From positions 1 to 13,644 of the forward strand of contig DVOL01000076.1 of the NCBI GenBank assembly GCA_018713505.1: a stretch of DNA of 13,644 nt. Direction: 5' to 3'. The position numbers were made by a program, and so were the translations under genes. The stretch is from Faeciplasma avium (GTDB taxonomy: Bacteria > Bacillota > Clostridia > Oscillospirales > Ruminococcaceae). Shown here in pieces: positions 6,522-13,644 of this stretch. Under the pieces are notes generated by a model that was given only the letters and a program-made list of their open reading frames with translations, was not told the origin of the DNA and did not search any database. Within the stretch, counting starts at the first letter, position 1, and each line of letters begins with the position of its first letter.

Positions 6522-8477
6522 AAAAAACGGGTCCTTTTGCCATTTGCTTTGGCGCTGGGTTTTTTGATGGTGTTCTCGTTGGCATTCGGCATAATCCTTC
6601 TGACGGAGGGTCAGCTTGTCAAGGGGATAGCTGCGGCTGTCGTGTTTGCGGCGGCTTTGGCGGTGATGGTGATAGTCTGGGTGTTTGACAGCAACCTGAC
6701 AAGGTATGTCACCAGGATGGATAAGGACATTGTTGCCGTCAGCAGGGAGACCTTTTATGACTATCCCGAGCCTATTGTCATAGCCGACGGCGACGAGAAG
6801 GTGGTCTGGTACAACAAAAGCTTTGAGGACCATCTTTTCTCGGACGACAGGGCGTACGGCATCAGCCTTTCCGAGCTTGTAGGCAACAACACGGCAAAGA
6901 TATTCTCCGACACTGGAGCAACCGTCAAGATTCTTGAAAGGTACTACAGCGTCATGGCGAGGCAGTCAAAGTCCTTTGAGGCGAGCATGTCGGTTATAAG
7001 GTTTTCGGACATCACCGACCATGTGCTGCTCGAAAACGAGTACCGTGCCAGCAGAAAGACCGTCCTTATACTCACCGTCGACAATTACGACGAGGTCCTT
7101 CAAAACGCCAAGGAGAGCGACAAGGCGAATGTTCAGGCAAAGCTCGAGCAGATTTTAGAGAGGTTTATAGAAAGCACCAACGGAGTGCTTCATAAGTCCT
7201 CGAACGGCAGGTTTTACGCCGTTATAGAGCAGCGTCACCTGTCAAAGATAATCGAAAGAAGATTTGACATCCTAGACGAGGTCAGGTCTATCCAGGTCGG
7301 GGACAGGATGAGCGTCACCCTCTCCATAGGAGTCGGCAGAGGTGCTAAGACCCTTGCAGAGAGCGAGCTTTACGCCAAGCAGGCTCTTGATATGTGCCTC
7401 GGCAGGGGAGGAGACCAGGCGGCTGTCAAGACCGAGAGCGGCTTTGAGTTCTTCGGAGGAATCTCCAAGGCTGTCGAAAAGTCCACCAAGGTGCGCTCCA
7501 GGATAATCTCAAACGCCCTAAGGGAGCTGGCTATTAGCAGCGACACCATATACATCATGGGTCACCGCTACGCAGATTTTGACGCTGTGGGAGCCTCAAT
7601 AGGGCTGTCAGGAGCGTTCAGGAGCATGTCAAAGCAGGCGTTTTGCGTGGTTGACAGCGAAAGAAATCTTGCAAAGCCGCTTATCCAGTACATGACCGAC
7701 AACGGCGAGGGGGATATCTTCATCTCCTGCGAGCAGGCTCTTTCCGAGATTAACGACCGCTCGCTGCTTATAATCTGCGACACTCACAGCCCCGATTTCG
7801 TGGACTCCAAGGAGCTTTACGAAAAGGCAAAGACGGTGGTTGTAATCGACCATCACAGGAAGATGGTAAATCATATAGACAATGCTGTCGTGTTCTTCCA
7901 CGAGCCGTTTGCTTCCTCCGCCTGCGAGATGGCGACCGAGCTTATCCAGTATTTCGGAGTCGACTGCAAGATTTCAATAGCCGACGCCGAGGCCTTGCTT
8001 GCCGGAATAATGCTGGACACCAAAAACTTTGTCATGCGCTCAAACGCCAGGACCTTTGAGGCTGCCGCACACCTTAAAAGGCTGGGAGCCGATACGATTG
8101 CGGTCAAGGGACTGTTTTCCGACACTCTGGCTACATACCGTGAGAAGAGCATACTAATTCAGTCTGCACAGCTTTTCCACGGCTGTGCCATAGCCGTGAC
8201 CTCCTCGAGCGAGCCGGAGCTTAGGCTTGCCGCTCCCCAGGCGGCCGACGAGCTTTTAGGAATCACAGGGGTGAAGGCGTCCTTTGTTTTCTATATGGTC
8301 GACGGGGTCTGCTACATCTCGGCTAGGTCCTTAGGGGACTATAATGTCCAGCTTATAATGGAGGCTGTCGGCGGAGGCGGACACAGGACCATGGCGGGAG
8401 CACAGCTGAGGATGGATATAGACGAGGCTCAGAGCCTTGTCAAAAAGGCAATCGAGGATTTCAGGATCAATATGTAA
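6519..8477 (+). CDS. gdpP: Cyclic-di-AMP phosphodiesterase GdpP
   Basis: GdpP hydrolyses the essential second messenger c-di-AMP to pApA, affecting potassium and osmotic balance and cell-wall stress. The 652 residues equal the normal length (about 655). Domains: two membrane helices (about 5-28 and 34-56), a degenerate PAS domain (about 80-170), a degenerate GGDEF domain (about 180-305, ending RGGDQAAVK where an active cyclase would have GGDEF), then DHH and DHHA1. Catalytic manganese ligands are visible: GHRYADFDAVG (348-358; His349, Asp353, Asp355), CDTH (420-423), VIDHHR (442-447) and GIMLDTKNF (496-504, Asp500). The DHHA1 signature GGGGHRTMAGAQL is at 618-630. The start is TTG. The gene lies between rnj and rplI; the gdpP-rplI-dnaB order is conserved in Firmicutes, but the YybS-like membrane gene that precedes gdpP in Bacillus is absent. 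Confidence 0.95.
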   Translation: MKKRVLLPFALALGFLMVFSLAFGIILLTEGQLVKGIAAAVVFAAALAVMVIVWVFDSNLTRYVTRMDKDIVAVSRETFYDYPEPIVIADGDEKVVWYNKSFEDHLFSDDRAYGISLSELVGNNTAKIFSDTGATVKILERYYSVMARQSKSFEASMSVIRFSDITDHVLLENEYRASRKTVLILTVDNYDEVLQNAKESDKANVQAKLEQILERFIESTNGVLHKSSNGRFYAVIEQRHLSKIIERRFDILDEVRSIQVGDRMSVTLSIGVGRGAKTLAESELYAKQALDMCLGRGGDQAAVKTESGFEFFGGISKAVEKSTKVRSRIISNALRELAISSDTIYIMGHRYADFDAVGASIGLSGAFRSMSKQAFCVVDSERNLAKPLIQYMTDNGEGDIFISCEQALSEINDRSLLIICDTHSPDFVDSKELYEKAKTVVVIDHHRKMVNHIDNAVVFFHEPFASSACEMATELIQYFGVDCKISIADAEALLAGIMLDTKNFVMRSNARTFEAAAHLKRLGADTIAVKGLFSDTLATYREKSILIQSAQLFHGCAIAVTSSSEPELRLAAPQAADELLGITGVKASFVFYMVDGVCYISARSLGDYNVQLIMEAVGGGGHRTMAGAQLRMDIDEAQSLVKKAIEDFRINM

Positions 8478-8478
8478 A

Positions 8479-8507
8479 GCCGGGCGGAGAGGCTTTTCGC
8501 CGTCGGC
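8479..8507 (+). other. Hairpin at the gdpP-rplI junction
   Basis: GCCG (8479-8482) pairs with CGGC (8504-8507) and GGCG (8483-8486) with CGCC (8498-8501), with a two-base bulge. It starts two bases after the gdpP stop and has no T-run, so it is not an intrinsic terminator. It may protect or process the mRNA, raising rplI output relative to gdpP. Confidence 0.4.
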
Positions 8508-8539
8508 AGAATATCTAGTGAGCTATAGGAGAAGATGTT

Positions 8540-8989
8540 ATGAAGGTAATACTTTTAAAGGATGTCAAGGGCACCGGCAAGGCTGGGACCGTCGTCGAGG
8601 TTGCGGACGGCTACGCAAGAAACTTCCTCCTTTCAAAGGGCTTTGCGCTTGAGGCGACTGCGAAGAATCTAAACGACCTCGAGGGGAAGAGGGCGTCTAT
8701 TCAGCACAGGCTGGACACCGAAAAGGCGGCGGCTATGGAGATTGAGTCCAAGCTCAAAGGAAGGTCGGTGACTATAAAGGCAAAGGCCGGTCAGGGAGGA
8801 AAGCTCTTTGGCTCGGTCACAAGCTCGGTCATCTGCGACGCCATCAAAAAGAGCTACGGAGTCGAGCTTGACAAGAAAAAGGTTGTTCTTAAAAACGACA
8901 TAAAGACCTACGGAGACTTCGGGATTGACATAAAGCTCTCTCAGGGAATAAGCGCTAGTATGACCGTAAAGGTCGAGCCGGAGGAGTAA
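8540..8989 (+). CDS. rplI: 50S ribosomal protein L9 (bL9)
   Basis: bL9 binds 23S rRNA near the L1 stalk and reaches toward neighbouring ribosomes; it helps keep reading frame. At 149 residues it has normal length. The N-terminal domain carries the family signature at 13-34 (G13, G16, V21, G24-Y25, N28-F29-L30, G34). A long charged connecting helix follows (about 42-76) and then the C-terminal rRNA-binding domain (about 78-147), including GQGGKLFGSVTS. ATG 8540 is preceded by AGGAGA (8527-8532) with a 7-base gap. Its last codons supply the ribosome site of dnaB, so the two are translationally coupled. Nothing is unusual in the protein. Confidence 0.97.
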   Translation: MKVILLKDVKGTGKAGTVVEVADGYARNFLLSKGFALEATAKNLNDLEGKRASIQHRLDTEKAAAMEIESKLKGRSVTIKAKAGQGGKLFGSVTSSVICDAIKKSYGVELDKKKVVLKNDIKTYGDFGIDIKLSQGISASMTVKVEPEE

Positions 8990-8992
8990 GCA

Positions 8993-10351
8993 ATGCCGGT
9001 AAACAGCCTTAGCCTCCAGGACCTGACGGGCAGGGAGCTGCCCTACAGCCTAGAGGCGGAGCAGACGGTTCTGGGTGCTCTTTTGATAAACCCGGAGGTT
9101 CTGCCGCTTGTAATATCAAGGCTCAAGCCTGACTGCTTCTACAGGGAGCAGCACAGGCAGATATATTCTGTAATACTCAGGATGTTCTCAAACGGCCAGG
9201 AGGCGGACATAATCACCGTCATGAACGAGGTTGTGTCAGCCGGCATCTTTGAGACTCCAGAGATGGCGAAGGCGTACCTAAAGGGCGTGATGGACGGCGT
9301 TCCCTCCACCTCGAACATACTCTCGTACTGCAAGATAGTCGAGGATAAGTACCTGACAAGGGCGTTAATGAGCAGCTCGAGGGATATTCTTGAGGCGTGC
9401 TCAGACGGCTCTGAGGACCCCAAAACCCTTTTGGACCTTGCAGAGCAGAAGATATACGAAATCCGTCAGGGCCGTGAGGTCGAGGGTCTTACAAGGCTCA
9501 GCGAGGTGCTTGTCGGGGCGTACGACCGCATACAGAAGCTCTCCGGCGAGGATAAGGACAGCTATCAGGGGCTGAAAACCGGGTTCGGACAGCTTGATTC
9601 CTACATATCCGGGCTTAATCGGTCCGACCTTATTATAGTGGCTGGACGGCCGGGAATGGGAAAGTCCGCCTTTGCGTTTAACATAGCGGTTAATGTCGGA
9701 AGAAGAAATCCCGACAAGGATGTCTGCATCTTCTCCTTGGAGATGAGCAAGGAGCAGATAGCGACAAGAATGTTAAGCTCGGAGGCGTTAGTCCCCAACA
9801 CGGCGCTAAACTCCGGCGAGATAACCAGCGACCAGTGGGTAAAGCTCGCCGCAGCCGCAGACCTTTTGACCCACATGAATATCTATATCGACGATACGGC
9901 GGGGATAACCGTCCCGCAGATGAAGGCGAAGCTCAGGCGAATGAGAAACCTAGGACTGGTAATAATAGATTATCTTCAGCTTATGGAGTCCTCCTCGTCG
10001 CATACGAACCGAGTCAACGAGATATCAGAAATAACAAGGCAGCTCAAGCTTATGGCAAAGGAGCTTGATGTGCCGGTAATACTAGCCTCACAGCTTAACA
10101 GGTCGGTCGAGTCCAGGCAGGACCACCGCCCGATGCCCTCAGACCTAAGAGAGTCCGGCTCTATAGAGCAGGACGCCGACATCATCCTGTTTGTCTACAG
10201 GGAATCGGCATATAACAAGGAGCTTGAGAATCAGTCCGCCGCAGAGTGCATAATCGGCAAGAACAGGCACGGAAGCACCGGGACGGTCAACATGGCATTT
10301 TTAGGCGAATACACACTGTTTAGAAATCTTGACACAAGGCAGCAGGTATAG
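8993..10351 (+). CDS. dnaB: Replicative DNA helicase DnaB (Bacillus DnaC)
   Basis: This is the hexameric 5'-to-3' helicase that unwinds DNA at the replication fork and recruits primase. Its 452 residues are normal length. The N-terminal DnaB domain (about 14-115) begins LPYSLEAEQTVLGALLI, followed by a linker and the RecA-like ATPase (about 175-445). Motifs: Walker A GRPGMGKS (218-225), FSLEMS (247-252), Walker B VIIDYLQLM (323-331), ASQLNRSVE (365-373), DLRESGSIEQDAD (384-396) and the arginine-rich end GKNRHGSTG (422-430). No intein interrupts the P-loop, a common insertion site in this family. The ATG lies three bases after rplI; GGAGGAG at 8980-8986 inside rplI is the ribosome site. tilS begins one base after the dnaB stop. 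Confidence 0.97.
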   Translation: MPVNSLSLQDLTGRELPYSLEAEQTVLGALLINPEVLPLVISRLKPDCFYREQHRQIYSVILRMFSNGQEADIITVMNEVVSAGIFETPEMAKAYLKGVMDGVPSTSNILSYCKIVEDKYLTRALMSSSRDILEACSDGSEDPKTLLDLAEQKIYEIRQGREVEGLTRLSEVLVGAYDRIQKLSGEDKDSYQGLKTGFGQLDSYISGLNRSDLIIVAGRPGMGKSAFAFNIAVNVGRRNPDKDVCIFSLEMSKEQIATRMLSSEALVPNTALNSGEITSDQWVKLAAAADLLTHMNIYIDDTAGITVPQMKAKLRRMRNLGLVIIDYLQLMESSSSHTNRVNEISEITRQLKLMAKELDVPVILASQLNRSVESRQDHRPMPSDLRESGSIEQDADIILFVYRESAYNKELENQSAAECIIGKNRHGSTGTVNMAFLGEYTLFRNLDTRQQV

Positions 10352-10352
10352 A

Positions 10353-11675
10353 ATGCAGAGCTTTGAAAATAATGTTCTTGAAACGATTAGAAGCTATAAT
10401 ATGCTCCACGAGGGAAAAAGCCGGAGGGTCACCGTGGCCTTATCCGGCGGGGCGGACAGCGTTTCGCTTCTTGCGGTGCTTTTAAGGCTTGGCTTTGATG
10501 TTGACTGCGTTCATGTCAACCACTGCCTCAGGGGCAGCGAGAGCGACAGGGACGAGGAGTTCTGCAAGGACCTATGCAGGAGTCTTGGAGTTGATATCCG
10601 TGTCGAGCGGGTGGAGGTAAGGCGGTACTGCGAGGCTAACCGTCTTTCAATAGAAGAGGGCGCAAGAAAGCTAAGGTATGAGATACTCGAAGGATTAAGC
10701 CCCTCGCTGATAGCTACAGCCCACAATCTGGACGACTGCCTAGAGACAACCCTGTTTAATCTGACGAGGGGGTGCGGACTTTCCGGGATAACCGGGATAC
10801 CTCCCGTCCGTGGCAGGATAATCCGTCCCCTGATAAGGACCAGCCGTGAGGATATCGAAAGATATCTTGATGAGCTGGGTCTTGGCTTTGTGACGGACAG
10901 CACGAATCTTGTGGACGACTGCTCAAGAAATATCATCCGGCTCAAGGTCCTGCCGGAGCTAAAACGGCTCAACCCGTCGCTTTTAAAGACCTATCGCTGC
11001 GAGCTTAGCGGCTTCGAGAGCGCAAGGGATTATATATCGGCAGAGGCTAAAAAGCTTTTTAAGAAGAATAAGAACGGCTTTTGGGAGCTTGGGAGCGCCT
11101 GCGGGGACGCTGTTCTTTGCGAGGCGATAAGGCTGATTTTAAAGGATGAGGGGATAACTCCCAGCTCTTATAGAATTGGCGTGGTAAAGGAGCTTGTAAG
11201 GTCGGACGGCAGGGTAAATATCGCAGGCGGCGTTTATGTCAGAGGCTGTTCGGGCAGAATAAGCTTTGAAAGGGACGAGGCCGAGCTTTATATTCCCTCA
11301 CGGCTTTTAGGCGATGTGTGCTTCGGGGGACGGCGGGTTGAATTCACCGAAATTTCACAATTCGACATATCCTGTTATAACAATACCGAGATAAAATTCC
11401 TGATGGATGCCGACCTGCTCAAAGGCCCTACCGTTTTAAGAAGCTATAAGGGCAGCGAGAGGATAAGGCTCGCAAAAAAGGGCTTCTCTCAGGAGATTAA
11501 AAAGCTTTTAAGCGTTTACCCTGCCGGAAGCAGGAAGGGTGCGCTTGTCATAAGCGACAGCGAGGGAGCTGTCTTTGTCGAGGGCTTCGGAGTCTGCGAG
11601 AGGCTTATGTGTACCCGGGAGACAAAAACTGCGATACGGGTGGAGATTGCCCCTCCCTGCGGCTTTGGCGATTAA
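10353..11675 (+). CDS. tilS: tRNA(Ile)-lysidine synthase TilS
   Basis: TilS attaches lysine to C34 of the tRNA-Ile with CAU anticodon, using ATP, so that it reads AUA and is charged with isoleucine; it is essential where AUA is used. The protein has 440 residues. The N-type ATP pyrophosphatase domain carries the P-loop VALSGGADS (28-36), HVNHCLRG (54-61), the ATAHNLDDCLETTLFNLTRG segment (121-140) with Cys129 where Gln is more usual, GLSGITGIPP (142-151), and TDSTN plus SRNIIR (181-196). A divergent TilS C-terminal domain follows, recognisable from about residue 363 as LRSYKGSERIRLAKKGFSQE. I chose ATG 10353, one base after the dnaB stop; an in-frame TTG at 10329 lies inside dnaB and has no better ribosome site. 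The local site is weak (CAGGT, 10343-10347), suggesting coupling to dnaB translation. Confidence 0.93.
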   Translation: MQSFENNVLETIRSYNMLHEGKSRRVTVALSGGADSVSLLAVLLRLGFDVDCVHVNHCLRGSESDRDEEFCKDLCRSLGVDIRVERVEVRRYCEANRLSIEEGARKLRYEILEGLSPSLIATAHNLDDCLETTLFNLTRGCGLSGITGIPPVRGRIIRPLIRTSREDIERYLDELGLGFVTDSTNLVDDCSRNIIRLKVLPELKRLNPSLLKTYRCELSGFESARDYISAEAKKLFKKNKNGFWELGSACGDAVLCEAIRLILKDEGITPSSYRIGVVKELVRSDGRVNIAGGVYVRGCSGRISFERDEAELYIPSRLLGDVCFGGRRVEFTEISQFDISCYNNTEIKFLMDADLLKGPTVLRSYKGSERIRLAKKGFSQEIKKLLSVYPAGSRKGALVISDSEGAVFVEGFGVCERLMCTRETKTAIRVEIAPPCGFGD

Positions 11676-11687
11676 CGGCGGCTTTAA

Positions 11688-11713
11688 GCGTCAGGACTGC
11701 AACGGCTTGACGC
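11688..11713 (+). other. Hairpin between tilS and hpt
   Basis: GCGTCAGG (11688-11695) pairs with CTTGACGC (11706-11713), eight pairs with one G-U. No T-run follows within ten bases, so I do not call it a terminator. It may be a processing or stability element. The remaining bases to 11748 hold only the hpt ribosome site region (AAGGG, 11733-11737). Confidence 0.4.
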
Positions 11714-11748
11714 ACGGATATTGACTTTTAAGAAGGGCGGGACAGAAA

Positions 11749-12273
11749 ATGACAGAAAACGGCAGCATCAAGGCGATAATCTCCAAGGAGGAGATACAGG
11801 CGGCGGTCGAGAGGATGGGAAAAAGGCTTACAGAGGATTATGCGGGCAAAAATCTCCTTGTCTTAGGGGTTATGAAGGGCTCGTTTATCTTTATGGCTGA
11901 CCTTGTCAGGAGCATAAGGCTTCCCATAAAGCTCGATTTCATCCATGCCAAAAGCTATGAAGGCACGGAGTCCACAGGCGTTGTCGATGTCAAGATGGAT
12001 GCCGAGCTGGATGTCAAGGGCAAGCAGGTCCTTCTGGTGGAGGATATTTTGGACACAGGCAAGACCCTTAGCGTACTAAAGAAAACAATGCTCTCCAGAG
12101 GAGCCGAGGATGTTAAAATAGTAGCGTTTCTCGACAAGACCGCAAGGAGACTTGTTGATATATCTGCGGATTATTCCTGCTTTACGATAGAAGACGGTTT
12201 TTTGGTCGGATACGGACTCGATTACAACGAGGACTACCGCAATCTTGACTATATCGGCGAGCTTATTCTCTAA
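11749..12273 (+). CDS. hpt: Hypoxanthine phosphoribosyltransferase
   Basis: This purine-salvage enzyme joins hypoxanthine (and usually guanine) to PRPP, giving IMP or GMP in the cytoplasm. The 174 residues match the family (about 175-180). Visible motifs: VLGVMKGSFIFMADL (38-52, pyrophosphate-binding loop), the flexible-loop Ser-Tyr pair in HAKSYEGTESTG (67-77), the PRPP signature VLLVEDILDTGKTLS (94-108), FLDK (127-130, lysine contacting the purine ring) and FLVGYGLDYNEDYRNL (151-166). The product is in the usual position between tilS and ftsH, an order shared with Bacillus, where HprT also influences ftsH expression. The ribosome site is modest (AAGGG with an 11-base gap). No terminator separates it from ftsH 65 bases downstream. 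Confidence 0.96.
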   Translation: MTENGSIKAIISKEEIQAAVERMGKRLTEDYAGKNLLVLGVMKGSFIFMADLVRSIRLPIKLDFIHAKSYEGTESTGVVDVKMDAELDVKGKQVLLVEDILDTGKTLSVLKKTMLSRGAEDVKIVAFLDKTARRLVDISADYSCFTIEDGFLVGYGLDYNEDYRNLDYIGELIL

Positions 12274-12327
12274 GCCTAAGGCCGTCAGACCCCGTATGCA
12301 GCTCTAAGCCGTAATCCAATCCGAAAT

Positions 12328-12341
12328 GAGGAATTTGATTG
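12328..12341 (+). promoter_or_regulatory. Ribosome binding site setting the TTG start of ftsH
   Basis: GAGGA (12328-12332) lies six bases before TTG 12339-12341. An in-frame TGA (12336-12338) directly precedes the TTG, so no upstream start is possible. The nearby ATG at 12343 is out of frame and meets a stop at once. Confidence 0.8.
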
Positions 12342-13644
12342 AATGTAAATAAAAACAAGGGCATACTTATTTACTTTGCCATAGCGATAGCCATACTTTT
12401 GTTCATGGTTTTCGGCTTCAGAAGCCTTCTTCTTGAGTCGGACTCCACGAGCTACTCTGATATCATCGGCTATTTTGACGAGTACAGGGTGAGTGAGTTC
12501 TCGCTGAACCTCGGCTCCGGTCAGCTAAAGTACAAGCTTGACGGCGGCACGACCGAGTACACCTACAAGGTGCCGAGCGTCAGCGCATTCTACGGCGAGC
12601 TTTTCAGCGACACCTCAAACTACCGTGAGGAGTATAACGCCACGCATACGGTTCCGCTGGTGTATAATCTCATTCCGGCGTCGAACAGCTCGATGTGGCT
12701 CAATCTGATTCCCACGCTTTTGATGATAGGAGTCATGATATTTGTAGTCGTCTCGATGTCAAGGAGCATAACCTCAGCCGGCAAGATAGGAAATGTCGGC
12801 AAGGCTAACGCCAAGGTGGAGGCCGACGGCAAGAATAAGGTCACCTTTAACGATGTCGCCGGCGCAGACGAGGAGAAGGCGGAGCTTCAGGAGATAGTCG
12901 AGCTTCTAAAGGACCCCAAGAAGTACCAGGACATCGGAGCCAAGATTCCCAAGGGAGTTTTGCTTGTTGGACCTCCCGGAAACGGTAAGACCCTTCTTGC
13001 CAAGGCTGCCGCAGGAGAGGCTGGAGTGCCCTTCTTCTCGATATCAGGCTCTGACTTCCTAGAGCTTTATGTCGGCGTCGGTGCGGCAAGGGTAAGAGAC
13101 CTGTTTGACCAGGCTAAGAAGTCCGCCCCTTCTATTATCTTCATAGACGAGATAGACGCCGTCGGCAGAAGAAGAGGCGCAGGCCTAGGAGGAGGACACG
13201 ACGAGAGAGAGCAGACCCTCAACCAGCTTTTAGTCGAGATGGACGGCTTCGAGGTCAACAACAGCGTAATAGTCATGGCGGCTACAAACAGAAGGGATGT
13301 TTTGGACCCTGCGCTTCTGCGTCCGGGAAGATTTGACCGTCAGGTATATGTCAACTACCCTGATATTAAAGGCAGGGAGGAGATTCTGAAGGTACACTCA
13401 AGAAACAAGCCGCTCGGTCCCGATGTCGACCTGCACCAGGTCGCAGCGGCCACCGTAGGCTTCACGGGAGCGGACCTTGCAAACCTTGTAAACGAGGCTG
13501 CTCTTTTAGCCGTCAAGAACAACAGAAAGGCGATAATAGCTCAGGACCTGAGCGAGGCTGCCATAAAGGTAATAGCAGGACCCGAGAAGAAGTCAAGAGT
13601 GGTCCTGGAGAAGGAAAAGAGGCTCACCGCCTACCACGAGGCGG
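12339..13644 (+). CDS. ftsH: ATP-dependent zinc metalloprotease FtsH, 5' part
   Basis: FtsH is a membrane-anchored hexameric AAA+ protease that extracts and degrades membrane and regulatory proteins. The frame runs off the window end: 435 residues are present. A first membrane helix (about 9-27) and an extracytoplasmic domain (about 28-118) are followed by a second helix (about 121-143) and the AAA module from VTFNDVAGADEEKAEL (168-183). Motifs: Walker A GPPGNGKT (211-218), where Asn replaces the usual Thr at position 215; the pore loop ELYVGVGAARVR; Walker B IIFIDEID (266-273); and the second region of homology ATNRRDVLDPALLRPGRFDR (315-334). The last visible residues are YHEA, so the cut falls inside the zinc motif HEAGH (His433, Glu434). 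TTG start as supported by GAGGA. It probably shares a transcript with hpt. Confidence 0.95.
   Translation, partial: MNVNKNKGILIYFAIAIAILLFMVFGFRSLLLESDSTSYSDIIGYFDEYRVSEFSLNLGSGQLKYKLDGGTTEYTYKVPSVSAFYGELFSDTSNYREEYNATHTVPLVYNLIPASNSSMWLNLIPTLLMIGVMIFVVVSMSRSITSAGKIGNVGKANAKVEADGKNKVTFNDVAGADEEKAELQEIVELLKDPKKYQDIGAKIPKGVLLVGPPGNGKTLLAKAAAGEAGVPFFSISGSDFLELYVGVGAARVRDLFDQAKKSAPSIIFIDEIDAVGRRRGAGLGGGHDEREQTLNQLLVEMDGFEVNNSVIVMAATNRRDVLDPALLRPGRFDRQVYVNYPDIKGREEILKVHSRNKPLGPDVDLHQVAAATVGFTGADLANLVNEAALLAVKNNRKAIIAQDLSEAAIKVIAGPEKKSRVVLEKEKRLTAYHEA

Noticed and set aside
10329..10352. TTG start of tilS overlapping dnaB
   Set aside because: The added eight residues are coded within dnaB; ATG 10353 gives the usual TilS N-terminus.
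11707..11735. TTGACG as a -35 box for an hpt promoter
   Set aside because: No -10-like hexamer lies 16-18 bases downstream, and the bases form the right arm of a hairpin.
1..13644. CRISPR array, insertion sequence, prophage, tRNA or rRNA
   Set aside because: No spaced direct repeats, transposase-like or phage-like proteins, terminal repeats or cloverleaf sequences were seen on either strand.

Overview
The window is an ordinary, densely packed bacterial chromosome segment with every convincing gene on the + strand. It looks like a Gram-positive anaerobe of the class Clostridia, probably Ruminococcaceae/Oscillospirales. Reasons: Shine-Dalgarno sites resembling GGAGG/AAGGAG before most genes, an RNase J, a GdpP-type c-di-AMP phosphodiesterase next to rplI and dnaB, and a tilS-hpt-ftsH series. 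Base composition looks roughly balanced, with very frequent AGG/AGA (Arg) and ATA (Ile) codons in all genes. The family-level assignment is inference; no rRNA is present to confirm it.

Layout. (1) 1-900 is the 3' end of pnp (PNPase: second RNase PH domain, KH, S1), closed by a strong intrinsic terminator. (2) 1009-1857 encodes an AadE/ANT(6)-like nucleotidyltransferase with host-like codon use. (3) 1961-4129 encodes a sugar-phosphate nucleotidyltransferase with a left-handed beta-helix fused to a worn-down phosphomannomutase-like domain. (4) 4118-4448 is the most interesting non-coding stretch: a near-consensus sigma-A promoter (TTGACA, 17 bp, TATCAT) followed by about 300 nt full of hairpins, ending at the RNase J gene. 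(5) 4449-8477 holds rnj, with a 120-residue basic disordered N-terminal extension, and gdpP (TTG start). (6) 8540-10351 holds rplI and dnaB, translationally coupled. (7) 10353-11675 tilS starts one base after the dnaB stop. (8) 11749-12273 hpt. (9) 12339 to the window end is ftsH (TTG start), cut exactly inside its HEAGH zinc motif.

How it fits together. From RNase J onward the genes look like one long housekeeping transcription unit: RNA decay (rnj), c-di-AMP turnover (gdpP), ribosome (rplI), replication (dnaB), tRNA-Ile lysidine modification (tilS), purine salvage (hpt) and membrane proteolysis (ftsH). No terminator with a T-run is visible between 4449 and 13644. Two blocks that are separate in Bacillus (gdpP-rplI-dnaC and tilS-hprT-ftsH) are joined here.

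I found no CRISPR array, transposon, prophage, tRNA or rRNA, and no convincing new multi-gene system. The best leads are the structured region upstream of RNase J and the degenerate phosphomannomutase domain.
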